The translations under genes were made by a program, and so were the position numbers. The notes below the pieces were generated by a model. That model did no database searches. It worked only from the letters and a program-made list of their open reading frames with translations, and was not told the DNA's origin. Positions 8,996-18,935 of a stretch of DNA of 64,000 nt are shown in pieces. Position 1 is the first letter of the stretch, and every line of letters starts with the position of its first letter. Source of the DNA: Brevibacillus formosus (GTDB taxonomy: Bacteria > Bacillota > Bacilli > Brevibacillales > Brevibacillaceae); the NCBI RefSeq assembly GCF_003013405.1, contig NZ_PXZL01000007.1:1-64000 (forward strand). Direction: 5' to 3'.

Positions 8996-9625
8996 TTATC
9001 GAATCCCCGTTACTTCCCATTCCCATTGCTCAAAAAACATTGTCATGAATCGATGCCTGTCTTCGGCGATTTGCTGGGCAGTCTTGGTGAAAAGCTTGTC
9101 TTTGATGCGTTGCAGCTTCCACGTGTATTCCTTATAAGGTGTATGCTGATTGGGGTTATCCGATTGTATGGGTTGCCCAATAACCCCAGTATAAGCAAAA
9201 ACCCGAGCCACTCCAATAGCTCCAATCGAATCCAGCTTGTCGGCATCAAACAAGATTTTTTCTTCCAAGGTATGTGGAGGTCGTTCTTTGCGAAAACGAT
9301 GGGCGAGAATCGCAGACTGCACACGCAAGATGAATGCTTCCGTCATACTGCGTTCAGCGAGCCATTCCCCTGCCAGTCTTGCGCTGATCTCGGCATGGCA
9401 CTCTCCTGTTTGCCTTTCTTCTGCTCTCCCAATGTCATGCAGCAAAGCAGCGAGGCGCAGCACTTCCATATCTGCCCCTTCCTCGCGACCAATCCGCTCA
9501 CACATCGCCATCACACGCAAGTTATGCTGCCAATCGTGTGCAGGATCTTGTCCATCAAAACGCTTCTGTGCTTCCACCACTAGCTCGGCAGGTAGTGCGG
9601 CAAGAGAATCTTTCACGTAATCCAT
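8996..9625 (-). CDS. HD-domain phosphohydrolase
   Basis: A 209-residue soluble HD-superfamily hydrolase. The metal ligands follow the family order: HDW near residue 30 (PAHDWQHNLRV), HDIGRAEE near residue 66, and the third histidine in CHAEISARLA. A further ILAHRFRKE and FDADKLDSIGAIGVAR segment resembles YpgQ/YedJ-type metal-dependent nucleotide phosphatases; the substrate is not deducible. The ATG at 9625 is preceded by GGGGGAGG; the open frame begins eight codons earlier, across this ribosome-binding site. It lies between yvlD and uvrA in the same orientation. Confidence 0.8.
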   Translation of the reverse strand: MDYVKDSLAALPAELVVEAQKRFDGQDPAHDWQHNLRVMAMCERIGREEGADMEVLRLAALLHDIGRAEERQTGECHAEISARLAGEWLAERSMTEAFILRVQSAILAHRFRKERPPHTLEEKILFDADKLDSIGAIGVARVFAYTGVIGQPIQSDNPNQHTPYKEYTWKLQRIKDKLFTKTAQQIAEDRHRFMTMFFEQWEWEVTGIR

Positions 9626-9661
9626 CTTTTCCTCCCCCTTTGCGTTCACTTAGCAAAGATG

Positions 9662-9680
9662 CCCCCCTGAATCAGGGAGG
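9662..9680 (-). terminator. Hairpin after uvrA, possible terminator
   Basis: Minus strand CTCCCTG, ATT loop, CAGGGGG with one wobble pair. The T-tract after it is short (CATCTTT), so termination may be weak. It is 12 bases past the uvrA stop. Confidence 0.5.
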
Positions 9681-9691
9681 CAGTCTCTCGA

Positions 9692-12559
9692 TTACTTCGA
9701 AACGAATTGCTCTAGCTTGGCATTCGTCCGTTCTCTATCGCGTTCCAAAATCGGCTTCAAATAGATACCTGTATAGGAGCCTTCCATTTTTGCCACTTCC
9801 TCTGGTGTACCTGTTCCGACAATTTCTCCGCCACGGGTACCACCCTCTGGTCCCAAATCCACGATGTAATCCACCGTTTTGATGACATCCAGATTGTGCT
9901 CGATGACCAACACCGTATCTCCGTTTTCCACCAATCGTTGCAGCACCTTCAGCAAACGATCGATATCATCTGTATGCAGACCGGTTGTCGGCTCATCCAA
10001 AATGTACAAGGTACGTCCTGTGCTGCGTCGATACAGTTCGGAGGCCAGCTTGACGCGCTGTGCTTCCCCGCCAGAGAGCGTGGTAGCAGGCTGCCCAAGC
10101 TTCATATATCCCAGCCCTACGTCTACGATGGTCTGCAGCTTGCGCTCAATCTTCGGCAAATTGCGGAAAAACTCTACCCCATCCTCGATCGTCATTTCCA
10201 AGACATCAGCAATGCTCTTGCCTTTGTACTTCACATCGAGCGTCTCGCGGTTATAGCGCTTGCCGTGGCAAACTTCGCAAGGCACATACACATCCGGCAA
10301 GAAGTGCATCTCGATTTTAATAATCCCGTCACCGCTGCACGCTTCACAACGGCCGCCCTTTACGTTAAAGCTGAAGCGACCTTTTTTATAGCCGCGCACT
10401 TTGGCTTCGTTGGTGGAAGCAAACAGGTCGCGAATATCGTCAAAGACACCTGTATATGTTGCCGGATTGGAACGTGGTGTACGTCCAATTGGAGATTGGT
10501 CGATGTCGATCACCTTATCCAAATGCTCCAGTCCCAAGATGCGGCGATGCTCCCCTGGCTTCACCTTTGCCTTATTCAAATCGCGAGCCAGTGTCTTTTG
10601 CAAAATTTCATTGATCAGTGTACTTTTTCCTGAGCCAGACACACCTGTTACGGCAACGAAAACACCTAAAGGAAGCTTCGCAGTGACGTTTTTCAGGTTG
10701 TTTTCCTTTGCGCCCTCAATCTTGATCCATTTGTCCGAAGGCTTGCGACGCTCCATCGGAACAGGAATGAATTTGCGCCCGCTCAAATAGGCCCCGGTCA
10801 AGGAGTTAGGGTCCTTCATGACTTCTTCCGGAGTTCCTGCCGCTACAATTTGACCGCCATGTATGCCGGCTCCCGGTCCAATATCAATAATATAATCGCA
10901 GGCCATCATCGTATCTTCGTCATGCTCGACGACGATCAATGTATTCCCCAGCTTGGTCATATGCTCCAACGTCTTGATCAGACGCGCATTATCCCGCTGA
11001 TGCAGTCCGATACTCGGCTCATCCAAAATGTAGAGAACACCCATCAGACTAGAACCGATTTGCGTAGCCAGTCGAATCCGCTGTGCTTCTCCCCCAGACA
11101 GTGTTCCTGCCGCACGGCTCAGTGTCAAGTAATCCAGTCCGACATCAATCAAGAAGTTCAATCGCGCCTTGATTTCTTTTACGATCAGGTTCGCGATCTT
11201 CGTTTCCCGCTCTGTCAGTTCCAGTCCCTCGACAAACTGATGCGCATCGAGAATCGACAGTGTAGTCAGCTCAGAAATGCTGCGCTCCCCGACCTTTACC
11301 GCCAAGCTCTCCTGACGCAAACGTTGACCTTTGCAGACAGGACACGCCTTTTGGCTCATAAATCCTTCGATTTGCTCGCGGATGTAATCCGAGCTCGTCT
11401 CCAGATGACGTCGTTGCAGGTTGATGACGACACCCTCGAACGGTACGACCGCCTCGCGCACTTGCCCAAACTCATTCTCATAGCGGAAGTGAATTTTTTC
11501 GCCCTCACTGCCGTACATCAAGATTTGTCGGTGCTCTGCCGTAAGCTCCTCATATGGCACATCCATCCGAATGTTAAAGTGGCGGCAAGCTGATTCCAAT
11601 AATTGTTGATAGTAAGTCGAAGTCTTCGGCTCCCATGCACCAATCGCCCCGTCATTGAGCGTCTTCGTCGCATCAGGAACGACCATATCCGGGTCTACCT
11701 CTAGCTTAACACCCAGTCCATCACACTCCGAGCAAGCACCAAATGGGCTGTTAAAGGAGAAAATCCGCGGCTCCAGCTCTCCAATGGAGAAGCCGCATAC
11801 CGGGCAAGCGTGCTTTTCACTGAACAGCAGCTCTTCTTGCTCCATCACATCGACGATGACCTTGCCATCTGCTAAACGAAGTGCCGTTTCCAAGGAGTCT
11901 GCGAGACGCGCCTGTACATCCGGCTTCACGACGATCCGGTCAACGACAACCTCAATGTTATGTTTCTTGTTCTTTTCCAGCTTGATGTCCTCGGACAGAT
12001 CGGTAATTTCACCGTTGACCCGCACGCGAACGAAGCCTTGCTTGCGGATGTCCTCGAGCAGCTTGACATGCTCTCCCTTGCGACCTTGCACCATAGGCGC
12101 GAGAATCTGCATTTTCGTGCGCTCAGGATACTCCATCAGGCGATCGACCATTTGTTCAATGGTCTGGGATTGAATCTCGATACCATGCTCCGGGCAAACC
12201 GCTCTACCTACACGCGCATACAAAAGGCGCAGATAGTCGTAGATTTCCGTAACCGTACCTACCGTGGAACGCGGATTGCGGCTCGTCGTTTTCTGGTCAA
12301 TCGAGATCGCAGGGGAAAGTCCCTCAATCGAATCCACGTCCGGCTTGTCCATTTGCCCAAGAAATTGACGGGCGTATGCGGACAAAGACTCGACATAGCG
12401 TCGTTGTCCCTCTGCGTAAATCGTATCAAAAGCGAGCGAGGACTTACCCGAGCCAGACAAACCCGTCAGAACGACGAATTTGTCCCTCGGAATGACTACA
12501 TCAACATTTTTTAAATTGTGGGCACGTGCACCCTTTACGACAATATGTTCTAATGGCAT
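9692..12559 (-). CDS. uvrA: Excinuclease ABC subunit A
   Basis: A 955-residue ABC-type damage-recognition ATPase of nucleotide excision repair that loads UvrB on damaged DNA. It has two Walker A loops (GLSGSGKSS near residue 33 and GVSGSGKST near 640) and two ABC signatures ([13 protein letters not shown] and [13 protein letters not shown]). Zinc-finger cysteines are [13 protein letters not shown] near 253 and CEACSGDG with [10 protein letters not shown] near 740-770. Full length for the family. AAGGAGAGG precedes the ATG. It follows uvrB by 15 bases and shares its SOS-controlled promoter. Confidence 0.98.
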   Translation of the reverse strand: MPLEHIVVKGARAHNLKNVDVVIPRDKFVVLTGLSGSGKSSLAFDTIYAEGQRRYVESLSAYARQFLGQMDKPDVDSIEGLSPAISIDQKTTSRNPRSTVGTVTEIYDYLRLLYARVGRAVCPEHGIEIQSQTIEQMVDRLMEYPERTKMQILAPMVQGRKGEHVKLLEDIRKQGFVRVRVNGEITDLSEDIKLEKNKKHNIEVVVDRIVVKPDVQARLADSLETALRLADGKVIVDVMEQEELLFSEKHACPVCGFSIGELEPRIFSFNSPFGACSECDGLGVKLEVDPDMVVPDATKTLNDGAIGAWEPKTSTYYQQLLESACRHFNIRMDVPYEELTAEHRQILMYGSEGEKIHFRYENEFGQVREAVVPFEGVVINLQRRHLETSSDYIREQIEGFMSQKACPVCKGQRLRQESLAVKVGERSISELTTLSILDAHQFVEGLELTERETKIANLIVKEIKARLNFLIDVGLDYLTLSRAAGTLSGGEAQRIRLATQIGSSLMGVLYILDEPSIGLHQRDNARLIKTLEHMTKLGNTLIVVEHDEDTMMACDYIIDIGPGAGIHGGQIVAAGTPEEVMKDPNSLTGAYLSGRKFIPVPMERRKPSDKWIKIEGAKENNLKNVTAKLPLGVFVAVTGVSGSGKSTLINEILQKTLARDLNKAKVKPGEHRRILGLEHLDKVIDIDQSPIGRTPRSNPATYTGVFDDIRDLFASTNEAKVRGYKKGRFSFNVKGGRCEACSGDGIIKIEMHFLPDVYVPCEVCHGKRYNRETLDVKYKGKSIADVLEMTIEDGVEFFRNLPKIERKLQTIVDVGLGYMKLGQPATTLSGGEAQRVKLASELYRRSTGRTLYILDEPTTGLHTDDIDRLLKVLQRLVENGDTVLVIEHNLDVIKTVDYIVDLGPEGGTRGGEIVGTGTPEEVAKMEGSYTGIYLKPILERDRERTNAKLEQFVSK

Positions 12560-12574
12560 GAAAAAAACCTCTCC

Positions 12575-14551
12575 TTAGAGTTCCGCCTTCAGCTCAAGAA
12601 TCAAATCACGCAATTCGGCCGCACGCTCGAACATGAGGTTGCGTGCCGCTTCCTTCATTTCTTCTTCCATACGTTCTATGACAGCCACGCGATCCTTCTT
12701 CGACATTTTTTTGAAGTCTGCATGTGGCAAGTAATCTGCTTTTTCCTCCGCTACCTTGGTCGCCTCGATCACTTCGCGGACGGACTTTTTCACGGTTTGC
12801 GGCGTGATGCCGTGCTTTTCATTGTAAGCCATCTGAATGGAACGACGACGCTCTGTCTCTCGAATCGCAGATGCCATCGAATCTGTCATTTTGTCCGCGT
12901 ACATAATAACGCGTCCCTCAGCGTTCCGCGCAGCCCGACCGATCGTCTGAATCAGCGAGCGCTCATTGCGCAGGAAGCCTTCCTTGTCTGCATCCAAAAT
13001 CGCCACGAGCGATACCTCCGGCAAGTCTAGACCTTCCCGCAAGAGGTTGATCCCGACCAGCACGTCAAACTCACCCAAACGCAACGAACGTAAAATCTGC
13101 ATCCGCTCAATCGTTTTAATATCCGAGTGAAGATAGCGGACCTTGATTCCGATTTCTTTCAGATAGTCCGTCAAATCCTCAGACATTTTCTTCGTCAGAG
13201 TCGTGACCAGAACACGCTCATTTTTCGCAATCGTGGCTTGAATTTCGCCAATCAGATCGTCAATCTGTCCTTTGATCGGACGTACCGTTACCGTCGGATC
13301 AATCAAGCCTGTCGGACGAATCACCTGTTGCACCATTTCTGGGCTGTGCTCCAGCTCATATGGACCAGGCGTAGCTGAAATGTAGATCGCTTGTTTCAGC
13401 TTTCCTTCAAACTCCTCGAACTTGAGTGGACGGTTATCGCGTGCAGAAGGCAGACGGAATCCGTGATCGACCAGTACATCCTTCCGCGCGCGGTCACCGT
13501 TATACATCCCCCGAACCTGCGGCAAGGTCATATGCGACTCATCCATCATGACGATAAAATCATCTGGGAAGTAATCCAGCAAGGTATACGGAGCGTGCCC
13601 CGCAGGAAGTCCTGTCAGATGGCGCGAGTAGTTTTCGATCCCGGAGCAGAAGCCCATCTCCAGCATCATCTCAATATCGTACCGTGTGCGTTGCTCCAGT
13701 CGCTGTGCCTCCAAGAGCTTGCCCGCATCACGGAATTCTTTCAGTCTTTCTTCCAGCTCGGCCTCGATGCTTTGGACAGCCAGCTTCATTTTCTCCTCGC
13801 GCGTAACGTAGTGGGAGGCAGGGAAAATGGCAATGTGATCACGCTGTCCCAAAATCTCTCCGGTCAGTACGTCAATCGAAGTAATCCGTTCAATTTCATC
13901 TCCGAAAAACTCTACGCGAATCGCCTGCTCACTCTGTGAGGCAGGAAAAATCTCCACCACGTCACCCCGCACGCGGAACGTACCACGTGTAAAGTTGATA
14001 TCGTTGCGTGTGTATTGGATATCGACCAGACGATGCAAAATCTCGTCTCGTCCTTTTTCCATGCCAACGCGCAAAGACAAGAGCAGTTCACGGTACTCTT
14101 CCGGCGAACCCAATCCGTAAATGCAGGAGACGGAGGCAACGATGATCACATCTCGGCGTTCAAACAGCGCACTGGTAGCCGAGTGACGGAGCTTGTCGAT
14201 CTCGTCGTTGATGCTCGAGTCTTTTTCAATAAACGTATCCGATTGGGGAATGTATGCCTCGGGTTGATAGTAATCGTAGTAACTGACGAAGTATTCCACC
14301 GCATTGTTCGGGAAAAACTCCTTAAACTCTGCACAAAGCTGAGCTGCCAGAGTTTTGTTATGTGCCATCACGAGTGTTGGCCTGTTCACCTGAGCAATTA
14401 CTTGGGCAGCCGTATAAGTCTTTCCCGTTCCCGTCGCACCAAGCAATGTCTGGTGTCGCTTGCCAGCCTTTAACCCTGCCACCAGCTCGGCAATGGCGGT
14501 CGGCTGGTCACCGGACGGTTGAAACTCCGATACCAATTCAAAACGCTCCAT
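12575..14551 (-). CDS. uvrB: Excinuclease ABC subunit B
   Basis: A 658-residue helicase-like protein that verifies DNA damage and recruits UvrC. Walker A is [13 protein letters not shown] near residue 40. The beta-hairpin region ([12 protein letters not shown]), the DEAD-like DESH box in [13 protein letters not shown] and helicase motif [11 protein letters not shown] are present. The C-terminal UVR motif, which pairs with UvrC, is at about 620-655. The start is uncertain: the ATG at 14563 abuts its GAGGAG, while the ATG at 14551 gives the family N-terminus [17 protein letters not shown] with that GAGGAG 12 bases upstream. Confidence 0.97.
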   Translation of the reverse strand: MERFELVSEFQPSGDQPTAIAELVAGLKAGKRHQTLLGATGTGKTYTAAQVIAQVNRPTLVMAHNKTLAAQLCAEFKEFFPNNAVEYFVSYYDYYQPEAYIPQSDTFIEKDSSINDEIDKLRHSATSALFERRDVIIVASVSCIYGLGSPEEYRELLLSLRVGMEKGRDEILHRLVDIQYTRNDINFTRGTFRVRGDVVEIFPASQSEQAIRVEFFGDEIERITSIDVLTGEILGQRDHIAIFPASHYVTREEKMKLAVQSIEAELEERLKEFRDAGKLLEAQRLEQRTRYDIEMMLEMGFCSGIENYSRHLTGLPAGHAPYTLLDYFPDDFIVMMDESHMTLPQVRGMYNGDRARKDVLVDHGFRLPSARDNRPLKFEEFEGKLKQAIYISATPGPYELEHSPEMVQQVIRPTGLIDPTVTVRPIKGQIDDLIGEIQATIAKNERVLVTTLTKKMSEDLTDYLKEIGIKVRYLHSDIKTIERMQILRSLRLGEFDVLVGINLLREGLDLPEVSLVAILDADKEGFLRNERSLIQTIGRAARNAEGRVIMYADKMTDSMASAIRETERRRSIQMAYNEKHGITPQTVKKSVREVIEATKVAEEKADYLPHADFKKMSKKDRVAVIERMEEEMKEAARNLMFERAAELRDLILELKAEL

Positions 14552-14592
14552 TCCCTCGTTCATCTCCTCATAGCATGACTGTTTCTACTTCC

Positions 14593-14598
14593 ATTATA
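14593..14598 (-). promoter_or_regulatory. uvrB promoter -10 element
   Basis: Minus-strand TATAAT, 42 bases before the uvrB ATG. No good -35 hexamer is visible at 17-18 bases. The LexA box at 14630-14643 lies just upstream of that position. Confidence 0.5.
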
Positions 14599-14629
14599 AC
14601 ACAATTCCGGCTAGTTTAAGCCCAAAATT

Positions 14630-14643
14630 CGAACAAATGTTTG
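14630..14643. promoter_or_regulatory. LexA (SOS) box upstream of uvrB
   Basis: CGAACAAATGTTTG matches the Bacillus SOS box CGAACRNRYGTTYC at every position but the last. It is about 80 bases upstream of uvrB and just upstream of the -35 position of its promoter. uvrBA is a known LexA target in Bacillus. The divergent flgD-like gene begins 90 bases to the right. Confidence 0.8.
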
Positions 14644-14732
14644 TCTTCATCTTTCCGCCGATTTTACCGATATAAGATGAAGAAAGTACAAACATAACGC
14701 AGATAGACTCGCCACCTTCAGGGAGGATTGAC

Positions 14733-15665
14733 ATGTCAGATACCGGAACAACCGTCAAAAATAACCCTTATATACAACCGCATATGAGCTATAAAGGCAA
14801 AAAGGAGTTCACCACGGAGCTCGACCAAAATGCCTTTATGAAGCTCATGCTGGAGCAGCTAAAGCATCAAGACCCTATGTCCCCCATGGACAACTCTCAG
14901 TTCATCCAGCAGACAAGTATGCTGACTATGGTAGAAAAAATCACAAAAATGACCACGCTGATGGAGCAATCGAACAACAGCATGGTCACTTTGGAAAAGT
15001 ATGAAAAGCTGGTAGGTCGCACTGCCTCTTATTCCCTTACTACCAAGGACGAGATGACGGGAGAAACCAAGACGGAGAAGAAAGAAGGCGTACTTGATGC
15101 CGTCTACATGGATCAAGGCAAAATCTACTTCCGTATCGCAGGCGAATCGACACCGATTCCACTGGCAGACGTCTCCGGACTGGAATCGCAAGGTCTGGCT
15201 GGCAATACGCTCGATAACAGCGTGAAGTACATGGAAATGATCGGTCGAGAGATTTCCTATAAAGTAACCAAGGAAGTCGACCGGGATGGCAATCCAGATA
15301 CCACTCACGACGTTTCCAAGGTTGATGAAATCTTGAATGGCGTCATCACTGGCTTTACCACCAAAAACGGTACCGCACAATTCCAACTGGATAATGGATC
15401 AACTGTAAAAGCCGAAGAAATCGTAGGCATGACAGTGAAACCTGAAAACAGAACAATGGGCAACTCGCTTGCCTACGCGCAAATGATCGGCTACAACATC
15501 ACGTACAACCAGTCTTCAACGAATCCGGACGGCACCACTACCAATACTCCTCTTACCGGAGTGGTCAAAGCTGTCAGCATGAAAAACGGAGTAGTCGAAT
15601 TCGTCCTTCAGGATGATAAGAAAGTCGCTCTCAATCAAATCACAGGATTCGAAGCAACTGCCTAG
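14733..15665 (+). CDS. flgD: Flagellar hook-capping protein FlgD with three C-terminal repeats
   Basis: A 310-residue protein. Residues 28-80 form the FlgD N-terminal domain (LDQNAFMKLMLEQLKHQDP and PMDNSQFIQQTSMLTMVEKI), which caps the growing hook. The remainder is not a classical FlgD Ig/Tudor domain but three related units at about 90-151, 166-234 and 248-308. Each begins Y-x-x-(L/M)-(V/I)-G-(R/Y) and ends with a strand-rich segment closing in (S/V/T)G(L/M/F). AGGGAGG precedes the ATG at 14733. It is isolated from other flagellar genes, between uvrB and a convergent secreted protein. An ACCGATAT at 14666-14673 resembles a sigma-D -10, but no TAAA lies at the right distance. Confidence 0.8.
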   Translation: MSDTGTTVKNNPYIQPHMSYKGKKEFTTELDQNAFMKLMLEQLKHQDPMSPMDNSQFIQQTSMLTMVEKITKMTTLMEQSNNSMVTLEKYEKLVGRTASYSLTTKDEMTGETKTEKKEGVLDAVYMDQGKIYFRIAGESTPIPLADVSGLESQGLAGNTLDNSVKYMEMIGREISYKVTKEVDRDGNPDTTHDVSKVDEILNGVITGFTTKNGTAQFQLDNGSTVKAEEIVGMTVKPENRTMGNSLAYAQMIGYNITYNQSSTNPDGTTTNTPLTGVVKAVSMKNGVVEFVLQDDKKVALNQITGFEATA

Positions 15666-15675
15666 AATCCTATAC

Positions 15676-15715
15676 AAAAAGCCGCACATCTTCGAATCGA
15701 AGAAGGCGGCTTTTC
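15676..15715. terminator. Bidirectional terminator between flgD and the YcdB-like gene
   Basis: Long stem AAAAGCCGC/GCGGCTTTT with a second inner stem TCTTCGA/TCGAAGA. T-rich sequence follows on the plus strand, and TTTT closes the minus-strand arm. It serves the two convergent genes. Confidence 0.85.
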
Positions 15716-15727
15716 TTTTGCAGGGTC

Positions 15728-17428
15728 CTATTCGTTTACGATCACTTTTCCGGTTATCGCATCCACATAAAACGTATCATCTACTTTAAATTCTCCCCCG
15801 CAGAAGCAATGCGGGCGAGTTTGGCGAAACGAAAGGTCATAGCCAAGCTTCCACGTAATCGTGTTTTTCTTATGATCTGTCTGGTGAATGTAGGTCAACT
15901 CAAGTGGATAGGTTTGCAGTAATCGGGTCATGGCCACTTGTTCTTTAAGGGCTTGGGAACCGGCCGGGTATTTGACACTGACCGGTTTGTTTATTCTCAC
16001 CTGCTCCCATGTCCCCGTCCATGAATCGATCCGAATCGTATACATCCCGTCCTCCGCACTTTGATTGATCCCATAAACCGGAATCCCGTTCACAATGGGA
16101 TCAGCTATGATCGAGGTGTACCTTTCATCTCCATCCTCCGTTATTTGGAACTGATTGCTTCCAGACGGAGTCAATCTGTTCAAAAGCTTATCCGCTTTCA
16201 CTCGATCCCGCTTCTTATCCGTTTTCACATTAGACCATTGCGGATTGTTTACCTTCGTGGAAAATTCAAGAAATTCACCAGTCCTCGCATCTGTCACGAG
16301 GAGATGATGCTGCTCGCCGTTACTGCTTCCCTCAGGAAAGGTAGCCATTCGAGATATTTTGTCAGCATCGGGAACCCCCTCACCAAAATTTCCCCATATG
16401 AAATAACGAAGGGCTGGACCATCATCGTAACTCGCCTCGTAGATGGACAGCGGCAGCTTTTCTGTTTCGAGTTTAAACAACATGCGTAACAAATCACGCG
16501 CTTGCGTTTCTGTTTGCGCAACCCACTTCTCACCTGTTCCATTCACATTGATGGTCTGAGACGGGCTCGTTGTCGCTCTTGAATTCGTTGTTACCAATCG
16601 GTTGCCACTGAAGGCATCCAATGCACTACCTGTATATTGTTGGGTTATGATTCCATTTTTCAGGACATAGGCAAGCTTTGCTTCCACCTGATCGCTATGA
16701 TTATGAATAGGCAATAAATAAACAAGCTCCAATGGACGGCTTTCTTGCCACTTTCGTACAGCTTGTTCCGCGGAGATGACGCGCTGCGTAGATGGGAGTG
16801 AAGAAGGACTTACTTTTTCGTATAACCTGCCATCAAACGTGGAAAACCAAACGATTCTTCCTGATGTATCAAAACTGACGAGACAGTCATAATCGTCATC
16901 AAGCACTACATTATTTAGGACTCGCACCAGTCGAACCGTCAATAGGTCCTTATTTTTATAAACCTCTCTCGCCTGATAGGTGTTACCTGTACCAGTTCCC
17001 TGCAAACCAGCGACAAAAGCCAACGCACGTGCTTTGGCTTGCTGCTCATTCGGGTACGCAGGCTTTGTTGCTGCTTTCGGGGTAAGATTCAGTCTGAGAA
17101 GCTCCCCTGTCTGTCCGTCAAAAATCGCATCATCCATGGACGACTCAGCCTCAGCAGCAGACTGCGCAAAAGTGACCGCCACCCCGCTAACACCAGGTCC
17201 ATCCACATCTCCACCGTAAACGACATAGCGCGAAGACAATTCCGGTACAAGCTTGACTAGCTTTTGGACACCTTTCGTCACATGCATCGGCACAGCTACA
17301 ACCGATTGAGCCTGCGCTACGGTCACAGGACTCATTGCGCCTGCTCCTGATAATGGTGCAGCAAAAACCGTGGCAGCAGCTAATGTACCCGACAAAAACC
17401 ATGAGACTGTTCTTTTTACTTTGAACAC
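15728..17428 (-). CDS. Secreted YcdB/YcdC (PepSY-type) repeat protein
   Basis: A 566-residue exported protein. A Sec signal peptide is clear: basic MFKVKR, a hydrophobic stretch to about 30, and an AQA cleavage-like site near 41. The mature part holds alternating PepSY-like and YcdB/YcdC modules, seen as repeated pairs such as EQQAKARALAFVAGL, SAEQAVRKWQESRP plus LVYLLP, and DAFSGNRLV versus VDAITGKVIV. Such proteins are abundant in Brevibacillus and related genera; the role is unknown, possibly protease inhibition or envelope. The start is GTG with GGGGGAG eight bases upstream. Convergent with flgD. Confidence 0.65.
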   Translation of the reverse strand: MFKVKRTVSWFLSGTLAAATVFAAPLSGAGAMSPVTVAQAQSVVAVPMHVTKGVQKLVKLVPELSSRYVVYGGDVDGPGVSGVAVTFAQSAAEAESSMDDAIFDGQTGELLRLNLTPKAATKPAYPNEQQAKARALAFVAGLQGTGTGNTYQAREVYKNKDLLTVRLVRVLNNVVLDDDYDCLVSFDTSGRIVWFSTFDGRLYEKVSPSSLPSTQRVISAEQAVRKWQESRPLELVYLLPIHNHSDQVEAKLAYVLKNGIITQQYTGSALDAFSGNRLVTTNSRATTSPSQTINVNGTGEKWVAQTETQARDLLRMLFKLETEKLPLSIYEASYDDGPALRYFIWGNFGEGVPDADKISRMATFPEGSSNGEQHHLLVTDARTGEFLEFSTKVNNPQWSNVKTDKKRDRVKADKLLNRLTPSGSNQFQITEDGDERYTSIIADPIVNGIPVYGINQSAEDGMYTIRIDSWTGTWEQVRINKPVSVKYPAGSQALKEQVAMTRLLQTYPLELTYIHQTDHKKNTITWKLGYDLSFRQTRPHCFCGGEFKVDDTFYVDAITGKVIVNE

Positions 17429-17508
17429 CGAACCAACTCCCCCTTATTTCCTCCTCCATTGAGACGCAACAGCCACCAGTAAGTTACCGAGTAGACGAGC
17501 TTTTCTCG

Positions 17509-17547
17509 AAAAAAAGAAGGTATGCACTTTTGCCTGCATACCTTCTC
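17509..17547 (-). terminator. Terminator after the minJ-like gene
   Basis: Minus strand: 12-bp perfect stem AGAAGGTATGCA/TGCATACCTTCT around an 8-base loop, followed by TTTTTT. It lies 12 bases past the stop at 17559. Confidence 0.92.
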
Positions 17548-17558
17548 CCCAACTATCC

Positions 17559-18827
17559 TTATGCTCCTACATTCAGCTTCTCCAGCTTTTGCTTGATCAG
17601 CTCGACTACACTGGCGCGTTTCAAATCAACAAATGCACGGGTATTTGCATCCGGAACCACAATGATCCCCAGTTGGTGATGATTGCCCGCATAGACCGCA
17701 CACTGTACGAACTTCAGCTCGCCTTCACGCGTAAGTACTTCCATTTTGCAAAAGGCAGGATTGGCTTGTAGTGCTGGATATAAATCTTCTTTTTCCCGCA
17801 CCGAAATGCCATTTACTTTCACGATAATCTCACCGGGTGTGATGCCGATCTCCTCTGCTCTTGTACCCGGAATGACACCCATTACTTTTACGCCACGCGA
17901 AGACTGGATGAAATAAGGCGAACGTTTTCTTTCTTGATACTGACTCCAGAAAAACAGCGCCTCATGACCGAATAGTGCAAAGATCGCAGCCAGCAAGATC
18001 AATGGATAAAACCATACAGCGAGAGCGCATAAGCCCAGCAAAATGATCGCATACAGCGTCAAATTTTTCGCAACCTGCGTTGCTTTTCTATAAGGTGTCA
18101 TCGTTTGCGTCATATCGGAGAATCCGGTCACTGTCGGCAGAAGCATCAGTCCGAATGAAGCGGCTTCCGGCGAAAAGAACGGCCACCCTGGATACAACGC
18201 ACCACTAATAGCACCTGGCTCCATCTGTACGAACAGCACGACTGGCGTCAGCCAAAAAGAATGAAGCAAATAGGCACCGACAATCCGTCCACGCTGCCCT
18301 TCCACGAACAGCGGAGAAGCGTCCCGTCCGCCATTCCAGCGTACAAGCATCGCTTCAATCAGGTGCATAACCGCAACTAACGCAAGCAACGGCAATGGTT
18401 TCGCCTGACGAATCATTTCCCAGACAAAGCTCAATCCAGGAACATCCGTAACCGGTGGAATGACCTGTGTGATCGCGTGTAAAATCGCCAAAATCCCTGC
18501 AGCGTATGCGAAACAGAGAAACCGTAAACGAATCAGCGCCAAGATGAGCGCCAATCCCCATAGTATCCACAAATCCTGTGCTTGCACAACCACGCCGAGT
18601 CCTGCACTTAGAAGAGAAATCAGCAAGCCTCCTACCAAGCCCATCCCTACAGCCCGTATCGTCGAGAGCAGAGGGGACTGAATGCGTGCAGAGAAAAGCT
18701 GTCTTTCCAGGTTCATCTGTCTGCGATAATGCAAATAAATAAACACCAGAAAGAGATAGAAGACAGGATTAATAAAAAATGCGGCAAAGCCATATGCAAT
18801 GGTAAGCATATCTGCCTGTATCGCCAA
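17559..18827 (-). CDS. minJ: PDZ-domain polytopic membrane protein, MinJ-like
   Basis: A 422-residue protein with about seven or eight membrane helices, followed by a C-terminal PDZ domain (about 320-400: RGVKVMGVIPGTRAEEIG and PGEIIVKVNGISV). In Bacillus subtilis MinJ bridges DivIVA and MinD at division sites and sits beside ctpB, as here. A TTG start at 18827 is preferred, with AGGTGAGG four bases upstream. The open frame continues upstream through the ctpB terminator at 18857-18885, so a longer start is unlikely. MinJ function is inferred from topology plus synteny. Confidence 0.72.
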   Translation of the reverse strand: MAIQADMLTIAYGFAAFFINPVFYLFLVFIYLHYRRQMNLERQLFSARIQSPLLSTIRAVGMGLVGGLLISLLSAGLGVVVQAQDLWILWGLALILALIRLRFLCFAYAAGILAILHAITQVIPPVTDVPGLSFVWEMIRQAKPLPLLALVAVMHLIEAMLVRWNGGRDASPLFVEGQRGRIVGAYLLHSFWLTPVVLFVQMEPGAISGALYPGWPFFSPEAASFGLMLLPTVTGFSDMTQTMTPYRKATQVAKNLTLYAIILLGLCALAVWFYPLILLAAIFALFGHEALFFWSQYQERKRSPYFIQSSRGVKVMGVIPGTRAEEIGITPGEIIVKVNGISVREKEDLYPALQANPAFCKMEVLTREGELKFVQCAVYAGNHHQLGIIVVPDANTRAFVDLKRASVVELIKQKLEKLNVGA

Positions 18828-18856
18828 TTGCCTCACCTCAACTGAAAGAAAGAAAA

Positions 18857-18885
18857 ACCACGGCATTTGATTTGCCGTGGTTATC
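18857..18885 (-). terminator. Terminator after ctpB
   Basis: Minus strand: stem AACCACGGCA/TGCCGTGGTT with a 7-base loop, then TTTCTTTC. It lies between ctpB and the minJ-like gene. Confidence 0.88.
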
Positions 18886-18935
18886 ATTTCTACGGAAAGC
18901 AGGGAATTACCTGCTTCCATTTTCTTGATTATTCA

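Noticed and set aside
18828-18920. N-terminal extension of the minJ-like frame
   Set aside because: It would have to begin upstream of the strong ctpB terminator at 18857-18885, and the ribosome-binding site at 18831-18838 lies inside it.
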